A DNA stretch of 64,000 nt. It comes from Leptospira licerasiae serovar Varillal str. VAR 010. Lineage in GTDB: Bacteria; Spirochaetota; Leptospiria; Leptospirales; Leptospiraceae. The translations under genes were made by a program, and so were the position numbers. The number at the start of each line of letters is the position of its first letter. Within the stretch, counting starts at the first letter, position 1. Below, one piece after another: positions 43,337 through 53,542 of this stretch. Below the pieces are notes generated by a model. It saw nothing but the letters and a program-made list of their open reading frames with translations, ran no database searches and was not told where the DNA came from. The stretch spans positions 1-64,000 of the forward strand of contig NZ_AHOO02000007.1 in NCBI RefSeq assembly GCF_000244755.1, in the 5' to 3' direction.

Positions 43337-44533
43337 TTAAGTCGGCTCTGTTCTTACTATGGTCCCGTTAACTTGACCACCGGAAGTTCCACCCGTTCTA
43401 GGAAGGTATGTATCTGGCACGGAAATATCGATTGGACTTGGAAGAGGGGAGGGGATCGGATCATTCGCAAGTTTTCCAAAGAAACTTTGAATGTTTACTC
43501 TATAGAAATCAGGATGGGATTTTAGAATTGTTGCTATGACTTGCTCTAAGAGAACATCAAATCCAACCGGTAAAGTATTTAGATAAAGAATTAAAGCATT
43601 TGTAGCTGTGTTTAAAGCATCGGTATTTGTTAGTTGTGAATCGTTAAGGATCTCTAATTCAAATTCTACAGTAATTCCAAGCACTGGAACAGGAGCCACA
43701 TAAACATAGGTGCCAGCCGCTGCGTATCCTGGAAAGTTTTCTGGATCATCTAAGTCCCCTTCGATTGTCTTCCGAACTAAATTGAGTAACTCTGGCGGTG
43801 GATTTGAAGTACCGTCCGAAACATAAATATTAATCCAACCAATTTCGAAATTTCCGGATAATGGATTTACGTTCGTGGATAATTGAACTCCGGCAACTCC
43901 GGGGATTGAAGAAGCTGCGTTATAGATTCCAAGCGGAGTAGATCGTCCCAAGGAAACAATGAAGTCACGGAACCTTCTAAGCCTTGACTCTTCGGTTTCG
44001 AAATTAGTTCCACCTCCGAAGTCCGCTGTATTCCAAAGACGAACATTAGAGGGGAGTGGAATGCTTAAAGAACCGAGGCCCTCCGCTGTATCAATTGAAA
44101 GTCTACGGATATTGTAATCGGTTCCGGGCTTTGTCGCTCTGAGCTCTACTTCTACGTAGGGTTGATTTACTTGAAGATTTACAGGTGCTACCGACTCAAA
44201 TCCGAGACCGAAAAGATCCAAAGAGAAAATAGGGATAGATAAAGGTTCTACTATTCCATTGTTCTCTATCCGAACAAAGCCAGAGGAAAGATTCCCAGGA
44301 AGACGACTGAAACCAAAAGCGTTGTAGACTCCTTCCCTGATTGAGTAACGAAATCCATTTAAAGTACGAATATCCCCTTCGGATAAAATAGTCGCGATTG
44401 CTCGGATGATCGTAGAGATTCGAGAGTTAGGATTAAAATTAGTAAGTCGCGATCCTTGTGCTACGAGGTAGTTAATTAATGCAGTGTTATATTCTAAAAA
44501 TGTCTTTGGAATATACGGAGCTGGGGAACCCAT
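43337..44533 (-). CDS. Baseplate J-like protein (Mu gp47 family)
   Basis: A 398-aa protein with the family plan: N-terminal helices (SRISTIIRAIATILSEGDIRTLNGF), a beta middle (GYVRIENNG-like, ATKPGTDYNIRRLSID), ETEESRLRRFRDFIVSLGRSTPLGIYNAASSIPGVAGVQ near residue 190, and a C-terminal domain (VPVLGITVEFELEILND, ILKSHPDFYRVNIQSF). Forms the baseplate wedge of contractile tails. Divergent from the LysM/gp46-like gene over a 70-bp gap carrying back-to-back CCGATA elements. Confidence 0.88.
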   Translation of the reverse strand: MGSPAPYIPKTFLEYNTALINYLVAQGSRLTNFNPNSRISTIIRAIATILSEGDIRTLNGFRYSIREGVYNAFGFSRLPGNLSSGFVRIENNGIVEPLSIPIFSLDLFGLGFESVAPVNLQVNQPYVEVELRATKPGTDYNIRRLSIDTAEGLGSLSIPLPSNVRLWNTADFGGGTNFETEESRLRRFRDFIVSLGRSTPLGIYNAASSIPGVAGVQLSTNVNPLSGNFEIGWINIYVSDGTSNPPPELLNLVRKTIEGDLDDPENFPGYAAAGTYVYVAPVPVLGITVEFELEILNDSQLTNTDALNTATNALILYLNTLPVGFDVLLEQVIATILKSHPDFYRVNIQSFFGKLANDPIPSPLPSPIDISVPDTYLPRTGGTSGGQVNGTIVRTEPT

Positions 44534-44559
44534 CCCTTAGAATAAAAGGGATCCGCAAC

Positions 44560-44577
44560 TATCGGGAAAAACCGATA
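44560..44577. promoter_or_regulatory. Back-to-back CCGATA elements between divergent baseplate genes
   Basis: TATCGGGAAAAACCGATA: one CCGATA per strand. Each starts exactly 32 nt from its start codon (minus strand to 44533, plus strand to 44604). The symmetry is explained by two facing-away promoter-like elements rather than by a hairpin role. Confidence 0.55.
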
Positions 44578-44603
44578 TGAAATAGAATCCTTAAAATCGA
44601 TGA

Positions 44604-46520
44604 ATGGTTTCGCTTGGAGGAATAACGGATTTTGCGTCTGGATCTTTTAATTCAGTAACTAGCAACGCCTTCTCTGGACCTCTAGGTTCCACATACGTTC
44701 CTAAGAATTCTTTTTCACTTGCTTTCTATAACAAAAAAGCCAACGGAGATTACGATCACACATCGAAAGGAGAACCGGAGTATTATTTCGTAAATGGACC
44801 TCTCCAATATTCTGAGAATTATAAATATCGAAGATCCATAGAACAAACTTTCGGGGCGACGGTTGTTATCGATTACGGACCTGGAAACCATGAAATTCGA
44901 TTAGAAGGAGAATTTCATATTTACCATTTGGGTCTTCCAAGTAAGCCGAACTCAGACATACCAGGCTCTAGCGGACAGGGGATGTTTCAAACTGCGGTAA
45001 ATGCTGGTAAGACATTTCTAACTAACAAATTTACAAGTTACTATGATAAGATTCGTTCTCAGTATTTAGCACTAGGTGGCGGAAATTTTCGTTCCGGACT
45101 ACAAGAGTTTCAAGACTTTCTTTTTTTCTTACACTACTCGCAATATAACGGGAAGTACGAATCGAATGATATTCAGGCAAAGCAAATCGCAGGAAAACTT
45201 TCTGGTACTATAAATTGGAAGAAGATCGCAATCGTATTTCGTGACTATGATCGAAAGCGTACGGTCGAGGTTGTAGTACCAGGAAGTGGATTTACAATTT
45301 CCCGTTCTGTAAGCGATACGAATACTTATAAATATTCTTTAACACTCACAGTAGTCCGCGAATTAGATTTCGAGAATATCAAATCGGAATTAGTTCGTTC
45401 AAATTTTAACCCTTCCAGAACAATATCTGGTTTAATGAATGAGTTGGAAAACTTGGTCAATACTCCATTGATTTTAACCGGGACCTTACTCGGAGCTGCA
45501 AAATTTATAAGGGCTTTTGGATCATCTACGGCTCGACTAAGAACCTCCTGGGACAGGATGAGGGACCAATTCGATCAGAATGGAAAATTGGCTAGAGTAA
45601 CTTTCCAAGAAGGAATCACGGATCTGGGCTTTCGTGGAAAAAAAAGAGGATTTAATGACGAAGATATTTCCTCGGCTATAGACGGAGCATATAGTCTATC
45701 CCGATCAAGGGAAGCGGAGTTTCGGCAAAACCTTACAAAAGCAAATACAGAAGCCTTAGCATTGAATTCAGCTATAGGATCCATGACAATTCCCATACCG
45801 GATAATTCTTCATTTGAATTGGAATCTTTGAAGCCAAAGGCCGACTTTTTTAATTGGATAGATAACGATCTATATTCTTTCGTAATTACTGCTTTAGAAA
45901 TTCTCACGGAAATGCAAGCCGCGATAAATTATGCGAGTATAGATAACACATTTTCTATAAAGCAAATTCAAACCGGAGAAACTTACAATTCTATAGCACA
46001 AGAAGCTTTAGGGAATGAAACCCTTGGAGAAGCGTTAGCAAGATATAACGGAGATTCAGATGTAAAAAAAATAGAGAGAAAAGTTATTAAAATTCCATTC
46101 GGTTATTCAACGAATGTCGTTTCTCTATTATCGGAGAATCCTAGCGCGAGAGATCTAGAAATTGCGATACTTGGGACCGATATAAAGCTTTCGGAAAATC
46201 GCGCGATTGATATTTCCCCAACCGGCGACCTTGGAATTATTGAAGGGGAAGAGACTTTAATTAATAATACTCTAGATATAATTGATATTCCCCAAGGTTC
46301 CATCCCAGGATTACCAGAGATAGGAAATCCGATTCCTATCGGAGAAATACCAACCGAAGAACAAATTCAGGATTCTATACAAAAACTTATATCTCAAATC
46401 TCTAAGGACCCAGGTGTAAAAAGTGTTCGGTTTTTGAATATGGAACAAGTAGGAGATAAGATCTTATTTGTCTTTCGATTTGAGTCCGTCACTGGTGGAA
46501 GTTTCGTTTTATCCGTATGA
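44604..46520 (+). CDS. Tail/baseplate protein with LysM-like and gp46-like modules
   Basis: A 638-aa protein. The N-terminal half is beta-rich (YSENYKYRRSIEQTFGATVVIDYGPGNHEIRLEGEF), like contractile-tail components with a LysM partner. A LysM-like module follows at about residues 452-500 (IKQIQTGETYNSIAQEALGNETLGEALARYNG), and the C-terminal 120 residues resemble the Mu gp46/gp25 baseplate wedge (ISPTGDLGIIEGEETLINNTLDIIDIPQGSIPGLPEIGNP). So tail-tube tether and wedge functions appear fused in one chain. Coupled to the spike gene by a 4-bp overlap. Confidence 0.7.
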   Translation: MVSLGGITDFASGSFNSVTSNAFSGPLGSTYVPKNSFSLAFYNKKANGDYDHTSKGEPEYYFVNGPLQYSENYKYRRSIEQTFGATVVIDYGPGNHEIRLEGEFHIYHLGLPSKPNSDIPGSSGQGMFQTAVNAGKTFLTNKFTSYYDKIRSQYLALGGGNFRSGLQEFQDFLFFLHYSQYNGKYESNDIQAKQIAGKLSGTINWKKIAIVFRDYDRKRTVEVVVPGSGFTISRSVSDTNTYKYSLTLTVVRELDFENIKSELVRSNFNPSRTISGLMNELENLVNTPLILTGTLLGAAKFIRAFGSSTARLRTSWDRMRDQFDQNGKLARVTFQEGITDLGFRGKKRGFNDEDISSAIDGAYSLSRSREAEFRQNLTKANTEALALNSAIGSMTIPIPDNSSFELESLKPKADFFNWIDNDLYSFVITALEILTEMQAAINYASIDNTFSIKQIQTGETYNSIAQEALGNETLGEALARYNGDSDVKKIERKVIKIPFGYSTNVVSLLSENPSARDLEIAILGTDIKLSENRAIDISPTGDLGIIEGEETLINNTLDIIDIPQGSIPGLPEIGNPIPIGEIPTEEQIQDSIQKLISQISKDPGVKSVRFLNMEQVGDKILFVFRFESVTGGSFVLSV

Positions 46521-47221
46521 ATTCATTTTCAAACGATGAAGAATACTTGCAGGTGGGTCCTAATTCCATTGATGATATGCAGACTCCTCCGAACCTAGCG
46601 GTCGTAACTGCAGTATTGCCGAGATTTAAGGCAAACATTCTTACAACGGATGGAGTTGAATTTCAAAACGTAAGATACTTTGGGCCATATATTTCAGAAA
46701 ACTCCGCTCATGGTCGCGCATTCGGTTTCAAGAAAAATCAAATAGTACTCGTTGAATTTATCGGAGGTAGTTTTAGAGCTCCCATAATTACGAAGACCTT
46801 TCCTTTTGCCGCTCTGGATAAAGATTTGAATAATCTATCAGAGTTTTGGAAGAAGTACTCTTTTATTAATCCAGAAACAGATATAATTGATTTTCACGAA
46901 TCCGGGTACTTTGTAAGGCAAACAACGAACAAAATCCAGATTTACGACAGAGAACAAAATATCATTTCTGAGATTGATTTTATAGAACAAAAACTAAAGT
47001 GGAAAATGCAAAAAATCGAAATCGAATCGGATGTTTCGATAAAAGGTTCTTTAAGCATTGAGGGAGACAGTCAATTCACTGGAAAATTGGATGTTAGTAA
47101 GGAGATTACTTCTAATATAGATGTAAAAGCCGGGGGAATCAGTTTGAAAACTCACCCACACCAGTACAATCCAGGTCCCTTGCCGCCCGTTCCAACTGGA
47201 CCTCCCGAGCCTTCACCTTAA
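46517..47221 (+). CDS. Baseplate spike (gpV-like) protein
   Basis: A 234-aa protein: an OB-like N-terminal part (NLAVVTAVLPRFKANILTTDGVEF...YFGPYISENSAHGRAFGFKKNQIVLVEFIGG) followed by a beta-helix (QKLKWKMQKIEIESDVSIKGSLSIEGDSQFTGKLDVSKEI) and an apex GGISLKTHPHQYNPGPLPPVP. The terminal HxH corresponds to the iron-binding tip of P2 gpV/phi92 spikes. It pierces the outer membrane when the sheath contracts. Sits between the wedge-like protein and the hub. Confidence 0.82.
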   Translation: MNSFSNDEEYLQVGPNSIDDMQTPPNLAVVTAVLPRFKANILTTDGVEFQNVRYFGPYISENSAHGRAFGFKKNQIVLVEFIGGSFRAPIITKTFPFAALDKDLNNLSEFWKKYSFINPETDIIDFHESGYFVRQTTNKIQIYDREQNIISEIDFIEQKLKWKMQKIEIESDVSIKGSLSIEGDSQFTGKLDVSKEITSNIDVKAGGISLKTHPHQYNPGPLPPVPTGPPEPSP

Positions 47222-47228
47222 CCGATAT
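47222..47228 (+). promoter_or_regulatory. CCGATAT element before the hub gene
   Basis: Begins directly after the spike stop and 34 nt before GTG 47256, matching the spacing of the other CCGATA copies. Confidence 0.45.
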
Positions 47229-47255
47229 TCCAATTTCAAATTACTTTTTGAATTA

Positions 47256-48776
47256 GTGACTTTCAATATTACACCGAAGAAGTTTCTAATTGAGTTAAGA
47301 CTTCCTGGAAATAATCGCACCATCAATTTTCCAGTAGAGCATATTAAAACAATTCGGTCCCACAGATCTATTTCCGCTGGGTCAGGTGGAATAACTTTTT
47401 TAATACCATACCAAGAAGTATATCCGGTCCGTCTTGATTCGGAGGAAATTTCTCCAATTCGATTTGATAAGATGGATTCTGGAAATTTTACGGAACTTTC
47501 TTTTCGACAAATCTTTTTACCAAGAACTTTAGTATTCTTATTTATTGATTTAAGCGATAGCGATTCTAAAGAGTCGAATTTTCTTCAATTAAATGTCGGA
47601 AAGGTATCAAGAACTGAAAGAAGCTATTCGGGTGATGGAAAAGCTTTTGTAAACGTAACAATAGAACCTGCTGAATCAATCATTTCTAAGGCTCAGTATT
47701 TTTTAGACTACCAGAGAAAAGAGGGGGAACCTCAAAAGAGAGCAACAGATACTTTTGTTGGAGTCATCCAAAAGTCAGCGAGTTTCTTTAAAAGTGATTT
47801 GAAATCTTTACTCACAAGTATTTGGGATGATTTGATCTATGATTTGTTGACCATACCGAGATTTTCAAATACGGAGTTTGTCACAAAAAGCGGAAGTGAT
47901 GACGGATTAACCCTTATTCCTCCGGAAAAAACTTATACTTCTAATTTTGCATACGAAGCGCAGATCATTTCTAGCTTTTCTATAGGACATTATATTTCTC
48001 TCTGGGACATTCTCCGATCGTATGCAACTCCTCCTTTATATGAACTGTTTTGCGATCCTCTAGAAACAAAAGAAATAGGAGGAAAATTTGGAAATGGGAT
48101 CCTCTCCGGAGACTTAGGGGGAAATCCCGGTTCGAAATATGCAGTCGGAAAAAGATCATTAAAAATCATATTTCGTCCGTTACCGCTATATATGTTTAAT
48201 TCGAATGGGGAATGGAGAAATTTATCTGAAGATAATATCGACGCATTTTATGAATTTACACTCGAAGATCTTATAGAATATAAAATCGAAGAACTGGAAG
48301 AGGACGTGGTTTGTGGAATTCACGTTGCACTCAATGTTTATCAAAATTTTGGAACAGTATTGTCCGAACCCAAATATAACGAAAAGATCCGTTCTATCTT
48401 TGGAACAAAACTTTTACATGTAAAACTTGCGGGTCTGACATTTAAAGAGGAAAACCTAAGGGTTGAAAATAAAGAGAAATACAAATCGGAACTAGCAAAG
48501 ATTCGGGACAATTTATTTTCTATATTTTGCAATGAAGAACAGTTAAAGATCGGGAAAGGAAGTTTCCGAATGGGATTCTTTCCAATCAGGGTTGGTTTGC
48601 CTTTCCGAATAGTTTTTTCTGAAAAAAAACGATATCCGGTGCAAAAGGACGATATAGCCGAATACGGATACATTACCGATGCAATTGACGAGTTTTCTCC
48701 GAGCGAAGGGAAGGCTCATTCTACAATTCATTTTAAATGGGCTCCAACTGACTCGAGATCTATTTTTAAAGATTAA
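47256..48776 (+). CDS. Tail hub-like protein (gpD/gp44 role)
   Basis: A 506-aa protein from GTG 47256. Beta-rich N-terminus (KFLIELRLPGNNRTINFPVEHIKTIRSHRS...), a charged middle, and a C-terminus ending GYITDAIDEFSPSEGKAHSTIHFKWAP, typical of a gene-27/gpD-like hub barrel whose last strands hold the spike. The assignment rests on size, position right after the spike gene and the ending; similarity is weak by eye. Confidence 0.55.
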   Translation: MTFNITPKKFLIELRLPGNNRTINFPVEHIKTIRSHRSISAGSGGITFLIPYQEVYPVRLDSEEISPIRFDKMDSGNFTELSFRQIFLPRTLVFLFIDLSDSDSKESNFLQLNVGKVSRTERSYSGDGKAFVNVTIEPAESIISKAQYFLDYQRKEGEPQKRATDTFVGVIQKSASFFKSDLKSLLTSIWDDLIYDLLTIPRFSNTEFVTKSGSDDGLTLIPPEKTYTSNFAYEAQIISSFSIGHYISLWDILRSYATPPLYELFCDPLETKEIGGKFGNGILSGDLGGNPGSKYAVGKRSLKIIFRPLPLYMFNSNGEWRNLSEDNIDAFYEFTLEDLIEYKIEELEEDVVCGIHVALNVYQNFGTVLSEPKYNEKIRSIFGTKLLHVKLAGLTFKEENLRVENKEKYKSELAKIRDNLFSIFCNEEQLKIGKGSFRMGFFPIRVGLPFRIVFSEKKRYPVQKDDIAEYGYITDAIDEFSPSEGKAHSTIHFKWAPTDSRSIFKD

Positions 48777-48824
48777 AAGATCAAGAAACTAAGCTCATAC
48801 CTTTTCTTCAAAGGGACCAAAGAA

Positions 48825-48831
48825 CCGATAA
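48825..48831 (+). promoter_or_regulatory. CCGATAA element before the large polyvalent gene
   Basis: CCGATAATG starts 32 nt before GTG 48857, and so also supports that start codon over the out-of-frame ATG at 48855. Confidence 0.5.
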
Positions 48832-48856
48832 TGAGCTGTCTATTTAGAATAGAAAT

Positions 48857-51800
48857 GTGGTTACAGCGAGAGAGATCGTTAAATCCTATTTTCTAATTTC
48901 GAAAGGAAGAAAAGAACCAATAGCCAAAGAATCCATTCGTTCTGATGGAAGTGTTTGGAGAAAAGTAAAAGATATTAAAGGCGGAAAAAACAATTGGAAA
49001 CAAATAAAACCACCCTCAAAAAAACAAGACTTAGATAAATTCAAAGAGGATAATAGGAAGGAACGAAAGAGTGTAACATCCTTACAAGATTCAAAGAATT
49101 CTGTTCAACAACCGAATGCCACAACGCCAGATAAAACGGGCGAGCCTTTCCGCCTGCAATCAGAGTCTTTAGCTCCGAAAAAAGGGGTTCAAAATGAACC
49201 AAACCTATTCGGGATCACACCTCAAAATGAATCTAAGTTCATAAAACAAAACTACTTACCCATATATACTCCGGAGGAAATCAGAACAATTCCGGATCTG
49301 GTCACATCAGTAAAGGACGCTCTCTTAAAAGAAGGACTTACAGCAAGGGCAAAGGAATTCGTAGATCTTGCCTATCATGGAAACAATAGAATGCAAGATA
49401 TTCTAAATCTTGCTTATCGTTACGTTCGAATCTCTTCTGACTCCGTAAATAAAATAAGAAAAATGATCCTAGCAGGATCAGATCAATCTGGGAAAGAAAA
49501 GAATCTATTAGGATCAAATGCGCTTTCCGAGGCAATGCTTGGAAATCAGAATGCGGCGGGTCCAAGGGGAGATACAAAAGAAAAAATAAGAAATGCAGTC
49601 CAAGGTTCAAAGAAAGTCCTTCTTACAGGAAATAGCTTATCCGAAGTGGTTAGAGAAATTTTAGGGAGTCCACTTTCAGTAAGCGACCGTGAGTATGTCC
49701 AAAAACTCTATGATTCTATAGAAAAGCACTTAATCCCAGTATTATCCGAAAGAAAAATCAATGAGACTCTTTCTTCTCTTAGCGTAAAAGATTCGGATAT
49801 AGTACTAAAACTAATACGGAATTATATTACTGAGAACCTTCTTAAATACAATGAGAAAGAAAAAGCGAATCCAAAAGAAGAGAACCTTTCCGAGATAAAA
49901 AGATCCGTCCTTGCAACTAAGTTTCGAAACCTAGCCGATAGCATGGAAAAAACAATACAAGCAAAAGAAAATCCTGCGATCGCAAATATGAATGCTACAA
50001 GAAGGAGAGCGGGAATCGCAGCGAGCATGTATGAGGATGCCAAAAGACTCAAAAAAACACAAACGGCACTTCTTGGAATGGCTTCAGCATTAGAATTAAA
50101 TCAATTACCTTCATATTTAGAAACAGTTAAATCAAAGAAAGATATAGATTCTATATTAGATTATTACCGTTATATTCAAAGTCAGAAAACAAGAGGTGTA
50201 GAAAAAGGTAATTCAAAACTTAATGTAAGCTTTTCGAAATTGCGCCATTACGATGTTTATCAAAGGGATGGAGAGCCGAAAGTGCGCTCGAATGGAAGCG
50301 TTTATAATGTTTCTCTGGAATGGGCAAAAGATAATAAAATCGTTTCACCAGAAATATTTAAGCAAGCTAAAAAATTCATAATAAAAGACGGAGAAGACCC
50401 AAATACATATATTGAGACAAACTCAGCACAAGAAGCGGAAAGAATAAAGAAGATACTTGAAACTACAAAGCTAATCGACGGTTGCCTATATGTAAGACCA
50501 GCAACACCTAAAACTAAAAACCGAGTTACTATCGACGGAAAAGAATACGAAGTGTTTTTCAAAGGGAAGACGTATATGGTCTATAGTGAAACTGCACTAA
50601 GTCTTCTTCGACTTGGATTTAATTCGGTAGGAGAAGTTGAGAAAGCAGGACAATTCCTAACAGATATAATTAATCAGGGAGGAATTAATCCAGAGAGCGA
50701 GAAGAAAGCCAAGATTAAGAATCTCGAAAGAGAATTGATTGGACGAAAAATATCTGGCTTCTTTCCAACTCCAAAATCTTTAGGTGAACATCTTCTAGAG
50801 CAGGCAGACATAGAGCCTGGAATGTCGGTATTAGAGCCCTCCGCCGGGAAAGGAGACTTGGCCGATCAGATCCAAGAGAAGACAGGAATAGAGCCGGATA
50901 CTATTGAAATGAATTCCAGTTTAAGGGAAATTCTCAGTGAGAAAAACCATACGCTCGTTGGATGGGATTTCTTGGAATATAACGATAAAACCTATGATCG
51001 AATAATTATGAACCCTCCTTTTGAAAACGGCCAGGACATTGAACATGTAAGACACGCTTATGATCTTTTAAATCCCGGAGGAAGACTCGTTGCTATAGTT
51101 TCGGAAGGACCTTTCTATAGATCTGATTCGAAAGCGAGATCCTTTAGAGATTGGATTTCTGAAAACGGAGGATTTTCTGAACAATTACCAGAGAATTCAT
51201 TTTCTGGTAAGGACTCATTTCGCCAAACTTCTGTCCGAACAAGGCTTGTAGTTTTGGATAAACCCTTAAACCCGAATTCGTTATCTGAGGCAATGATAGG
51301 AAACAAAAATGCAGAAGGGAACCACAAAGTTGAGAATGCAAATCCTGAAAATGAAACTATAGCGGAGAAACCAAGAAGTCCAATTTCCGAAGGAGTCCAG
51401 GCTGCAAAAGAAGAATTAGAAAAACAAAAAATAAATGAAACCAATCTTTTGAAATCGGCGTTGCCGTTTGGAACTAAGGTAACTTTTAACGAAGAAAACC
51501 AAGAAAGTATAATTTTAAATTCAAAACTTATAAATGGTGAGCTTTATTATGAATTAACAAATGGGCAAACGGTATCTTCAGGCTTAGTCAAAATTCCTCC
51601 GATTGTAGATCCAAAGGAAATCGATGATAAAATCAGTTCAGCTACTCCAGAAAACCGTTCGCAAATAACAAAGACCATTTTTGGAACAACCAAAACGGAA
51701 GAGGAGGCAACCAAGGAAATAGAAAGTGAAAAAATAGTGTTCATGCCTGGTTCTGATATTCAATCCGTTCTAATTGCCCGAGGACTTGAGGAAAGAGTTA

Positions 51801-53041
51801 TTCAGGATTATTCGAAAGCACCTGTAGACAAAATCATATTATTCAATGAGAAAACTATCTTAGAAAGAGAAAGACCACCATATATTCCAAAAGTAAACAC
51901 CGCGGATTTTAATTATTTCAAATATTCCTTTCCAAAGATCAAAGTAGGGGATGATAAGTTCTTGGTTCTCTTAGCATCTTCAAAGCCAAATTTCCAGAAT
52001 GGAAGCTATTCAGGAAACTCAGATCCGGAGTACGTTTTAATGAATGGAGACTCGCTTGTAGCGACAGAAAATTACTACCGAACTCTATTAAAAGCACAAC
52101 TAAAGAAGAAATATGATAATGCAGGAATAAAAAAGAGGGTCGTATTAAAAGAGCTTTCTTCCAATAAGATGACTTCGGAACAGTATAGGATGATTTCTTA
52201 CCAAATATTCGGAGAAAATTCTTCGAGGTATGATACAGAGAGAAACAAGAAAATCTGGGATAACTATCGTGAACTTCGTGAGACATTAGGATACAAAACG
52301 ATCGATGTAAAAAGAAGAACAGCAGACCGAATAGATCAATCAACGTATTATAAAGGTCGTGAGACTTCGTACGGTGACTCTGGATTAGTAAAAGATTTAT
52401 TCGAAGATTTTGGAGTATTAGTCAAAAGGCAAAACGGAGATGATATTACTCCAATAGAAATCAATCAAGTCAGGGAAGCTATTTCAGACGTTTTTTCAAT
52501 ATTCGGGAACCGTTCCGAGATGGCCCGAAAGTTTGGTTTAAAGTTTTCACATTCAGGGCAAGTATTAATGCACGCTATGAATGCTCATGGTTTATTTTTC
52601 CCTGCTTTTAAAGCGATTGGTGTCTCTTTCAAAGGTGGTAAAGATCATGGAGCTTTAACGTTATCCCATGAATTCGCTCACTTAATGGATTACTATGTTG
52701 GAAAACAAAAAAGTCAATATTTTGCCTCGGAGAAACTTGGGAGTATAGAGAATCAAATTGCTTCTATTTTCCGGAAAGGAATGCGAGCTAGAAAGACTTC
52801 CGAATATTATTCTCGCACTTGTGAGTGTTTCGCTAGGGCATTTGAAATGTATTATTACGAAAATAAGTACAAAGATGAGGAATTTGACGAAAAAGAAAAT
52901 CCTAGCTGGGAATATTACCGAGCGAACGTTCGTCCTCTCGTTGAACAGTTCTTCGATGTGAATAACGATTATTTAAAATCTGAAATCTTTGATATAGTGT
53001 TTAGCCGGAAAAGGGAAAGAAAAATTAAAAACGTTGCTTAA
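48857..53041 (+). CDS. Giant polyvalent protein with DNA methylase and zinc metallopeptidase domains
   Basis: A 1394-aa protein starting at GTG 48857. The N-terminal 600 residues are charged and helical. An N6-adenine-type methylase follows at about 635-800, with motif I VLEPSAGKGDLAD (about 658) and NPPFENG (about 719). The C-terminus is a zinc metallopeptidase with HEFAH at 1271-1275 (HExxH) and a downstream Glu in CECFARAFEMYY (about 1323), as in the peptidase domains of phage polyvalent proteins. The short motif SEAMxGNxNAxG occurs at about 222 and 807. Likely packaged and injected to modify DNA and degrade host factors on entry; this is established for the class only as a proposal. Confidence 0.78.
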   Translation: MVTAREIVKSYFLISKGRKEPIAKESIRSDGSVWRKVKDIKGGKNNWKQIKPPSKKQDLDKFKEDNRKERKSVTSLQDSKNSVQQPNATTPDKTGEPFRLQSESLAPKKGVQNEPNLFGITPQNESKFIKQNYLPIYTPEEIRTIPDLVTSVKDALLKEGLTARAKEFVDLAYHGNNRMQDILNLAYRYVRISSDSVNKIRKMILAGSDQSGKEKNLLGSNALSEAMLGNQNAAGPRGDTKEKIRNAVQGSKKVLLTGNSLSEVVREILGSPLSVSDREYVQKLYDSIEKHLIPVLSERKINETLSSLSVKDSDIVLKLIRNYITENLLKYNEKEKANPKEENLSEIKRSVLATKFRNLADSMEKTIQAKENPAIANMNATRRRAGIAASMYEDAKRLKKTQTALLGMASALELNQLPSYLETVKSKKDIDSILDYYRYIQSQKTRGVEKGNSKLNVSFSKLRHYDVYQRDGEPKVRSNGSVYNVSLEWAKDNKIVSPEIFKQAKKFIIKDGEDPNTYIETNSAQEAERIKKILETTKLIDGCLYVRPATPKTKNRVTIDGKEYEVFFKGKTYMVYSETALSLLRLGFNSVGEVEKAGQFLTDIINQGGINPESEKKAKIKNLERELIGRKISGFFPTPKSLGEHLLEQADIEPGMSVLEPSAGKGDLADQIQEKTGIEPDTIEMNSSLREILSEKNHTLVGWDFLEYNDKTYDRIIMNPPFENGQDIEHVRHAYDLLNPGGRLVAIVSEGPFYRSDSKARSFRDWISENGGFSEQLPENSFSGKDSFRQTSVRTRLVVLDKPLNPNSLSEAMIGNKNAEGNHKVENANPENETIAEKPRSPISEGVQAAKEELEKQKINETNLLKSALPFGTKVTFNEENQESIILNSKLINGELYYELTNGQTVSSGLVKIPPIVDPKEIDDKISSATPENRSQITKTIFGTTKTEEEATKEIESEKIVFMPGSDIQSVLIARGLEERVIQDYSKAPVDKIILFNEKTILERERPPYIPKVNTADFNYFKYSFPKIKVGDDKFLVLLASSKPNFQNGSYSGNSDPEYVLMNGDSLVATENYYRTLLKAQLKKKYDNAGIKKRVVLKELSSNKMTSEQYRMISYQIFGENSSRYDTERNKKIWDNYRELRETLGYKTIDVKRRTADRIDQSTYYKGRETSYGDSGLVKDLFEDFGVLVKRQNGDDITPIEINQVREAISDVFSIFGNRSEMARKFGLKFSHSGQVLMHAMNAHGLFFPAFKAIGVSFKGGKDHGALTLSHEFAHLMDYYVGKQKSQYFASEKLGSIENQIASIFRKGMRARKTSEYYSRTCECFARAFEMYYYENKYKDEEFDEKENPSWEYYRANVRPLVEQFFDVNNDYLKSEIFDIVFSRKRERKIKNVA

Positions 53042-53099
53042 GAAGACTCCCCGATTCTAAATTTTCCTTATAATTCAATAAATCTAAATGTAAGTAACT

Positions 53100-53489
53100 A
53101 TGCCTTCTTTTCTTGGTCCATTTACTGACGATGAGATAATCTCGGAATTAGATGTGAAAAATGTTCAATTTATAGAAACTGAAATTGATTTTTCTACACC
53201 TAGCGGAGCCTATAATTTAGGGGAAGTCTTAGCTATTGGTGCAAACATTTTATATGTTTTCTTGCAGGTAAAATCTGTATTTGACGGTTTACCTAGCGTA
53301 ACTATAGGGGATACGACAAATTCCACAAAATACATGGATGAAAATTCCTCAGATCTTTTTGAGGAAGGGAATTATATTGGACTAGTGTTAGACAAGTTCC
53401 AATTGATTTCCCAATGTCGAATATATTGGAACCCTGGTGATTCAACTAAAGGAAATCTAAGAGTCTGTGCTCTAATCACAGAACCCTAA
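53100..53489 (+). CDS. Hypothetical beta-rich virion protein
   Basis: A 129-aa protein with the pattern of small phage surface or decoration modules: IDFSTPSGAYNLGEVLAIGANILYVFLQVKSVFDG, TIGDTTNSTKYMD, then a strand-rich end (CRIYWNPGDSTKGNLRVCALI). A CCGATT-like element lies 49 nt upstream (53051). Located just before the prohead protease. A decoration or fibre-tip role is inference. Confidence 0.55.
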   Translation: MPSFLGPFTDDEIISELDVKNVQFIETEIDFSTPSGAYNLGEVLAIGANILYVFLQVKSVFDGLPSVTIGDTTNSTKYMDENSSDLFEEGNYIGLVLDKFQLISQCRIYWNPGDSTKGNLRVCALITEP

Positions 53490-53542
53490 ACAAAATTCTA
53501 AAATAATCCAGAACGATTTAGCTTTTCATCATACAACGAGGG

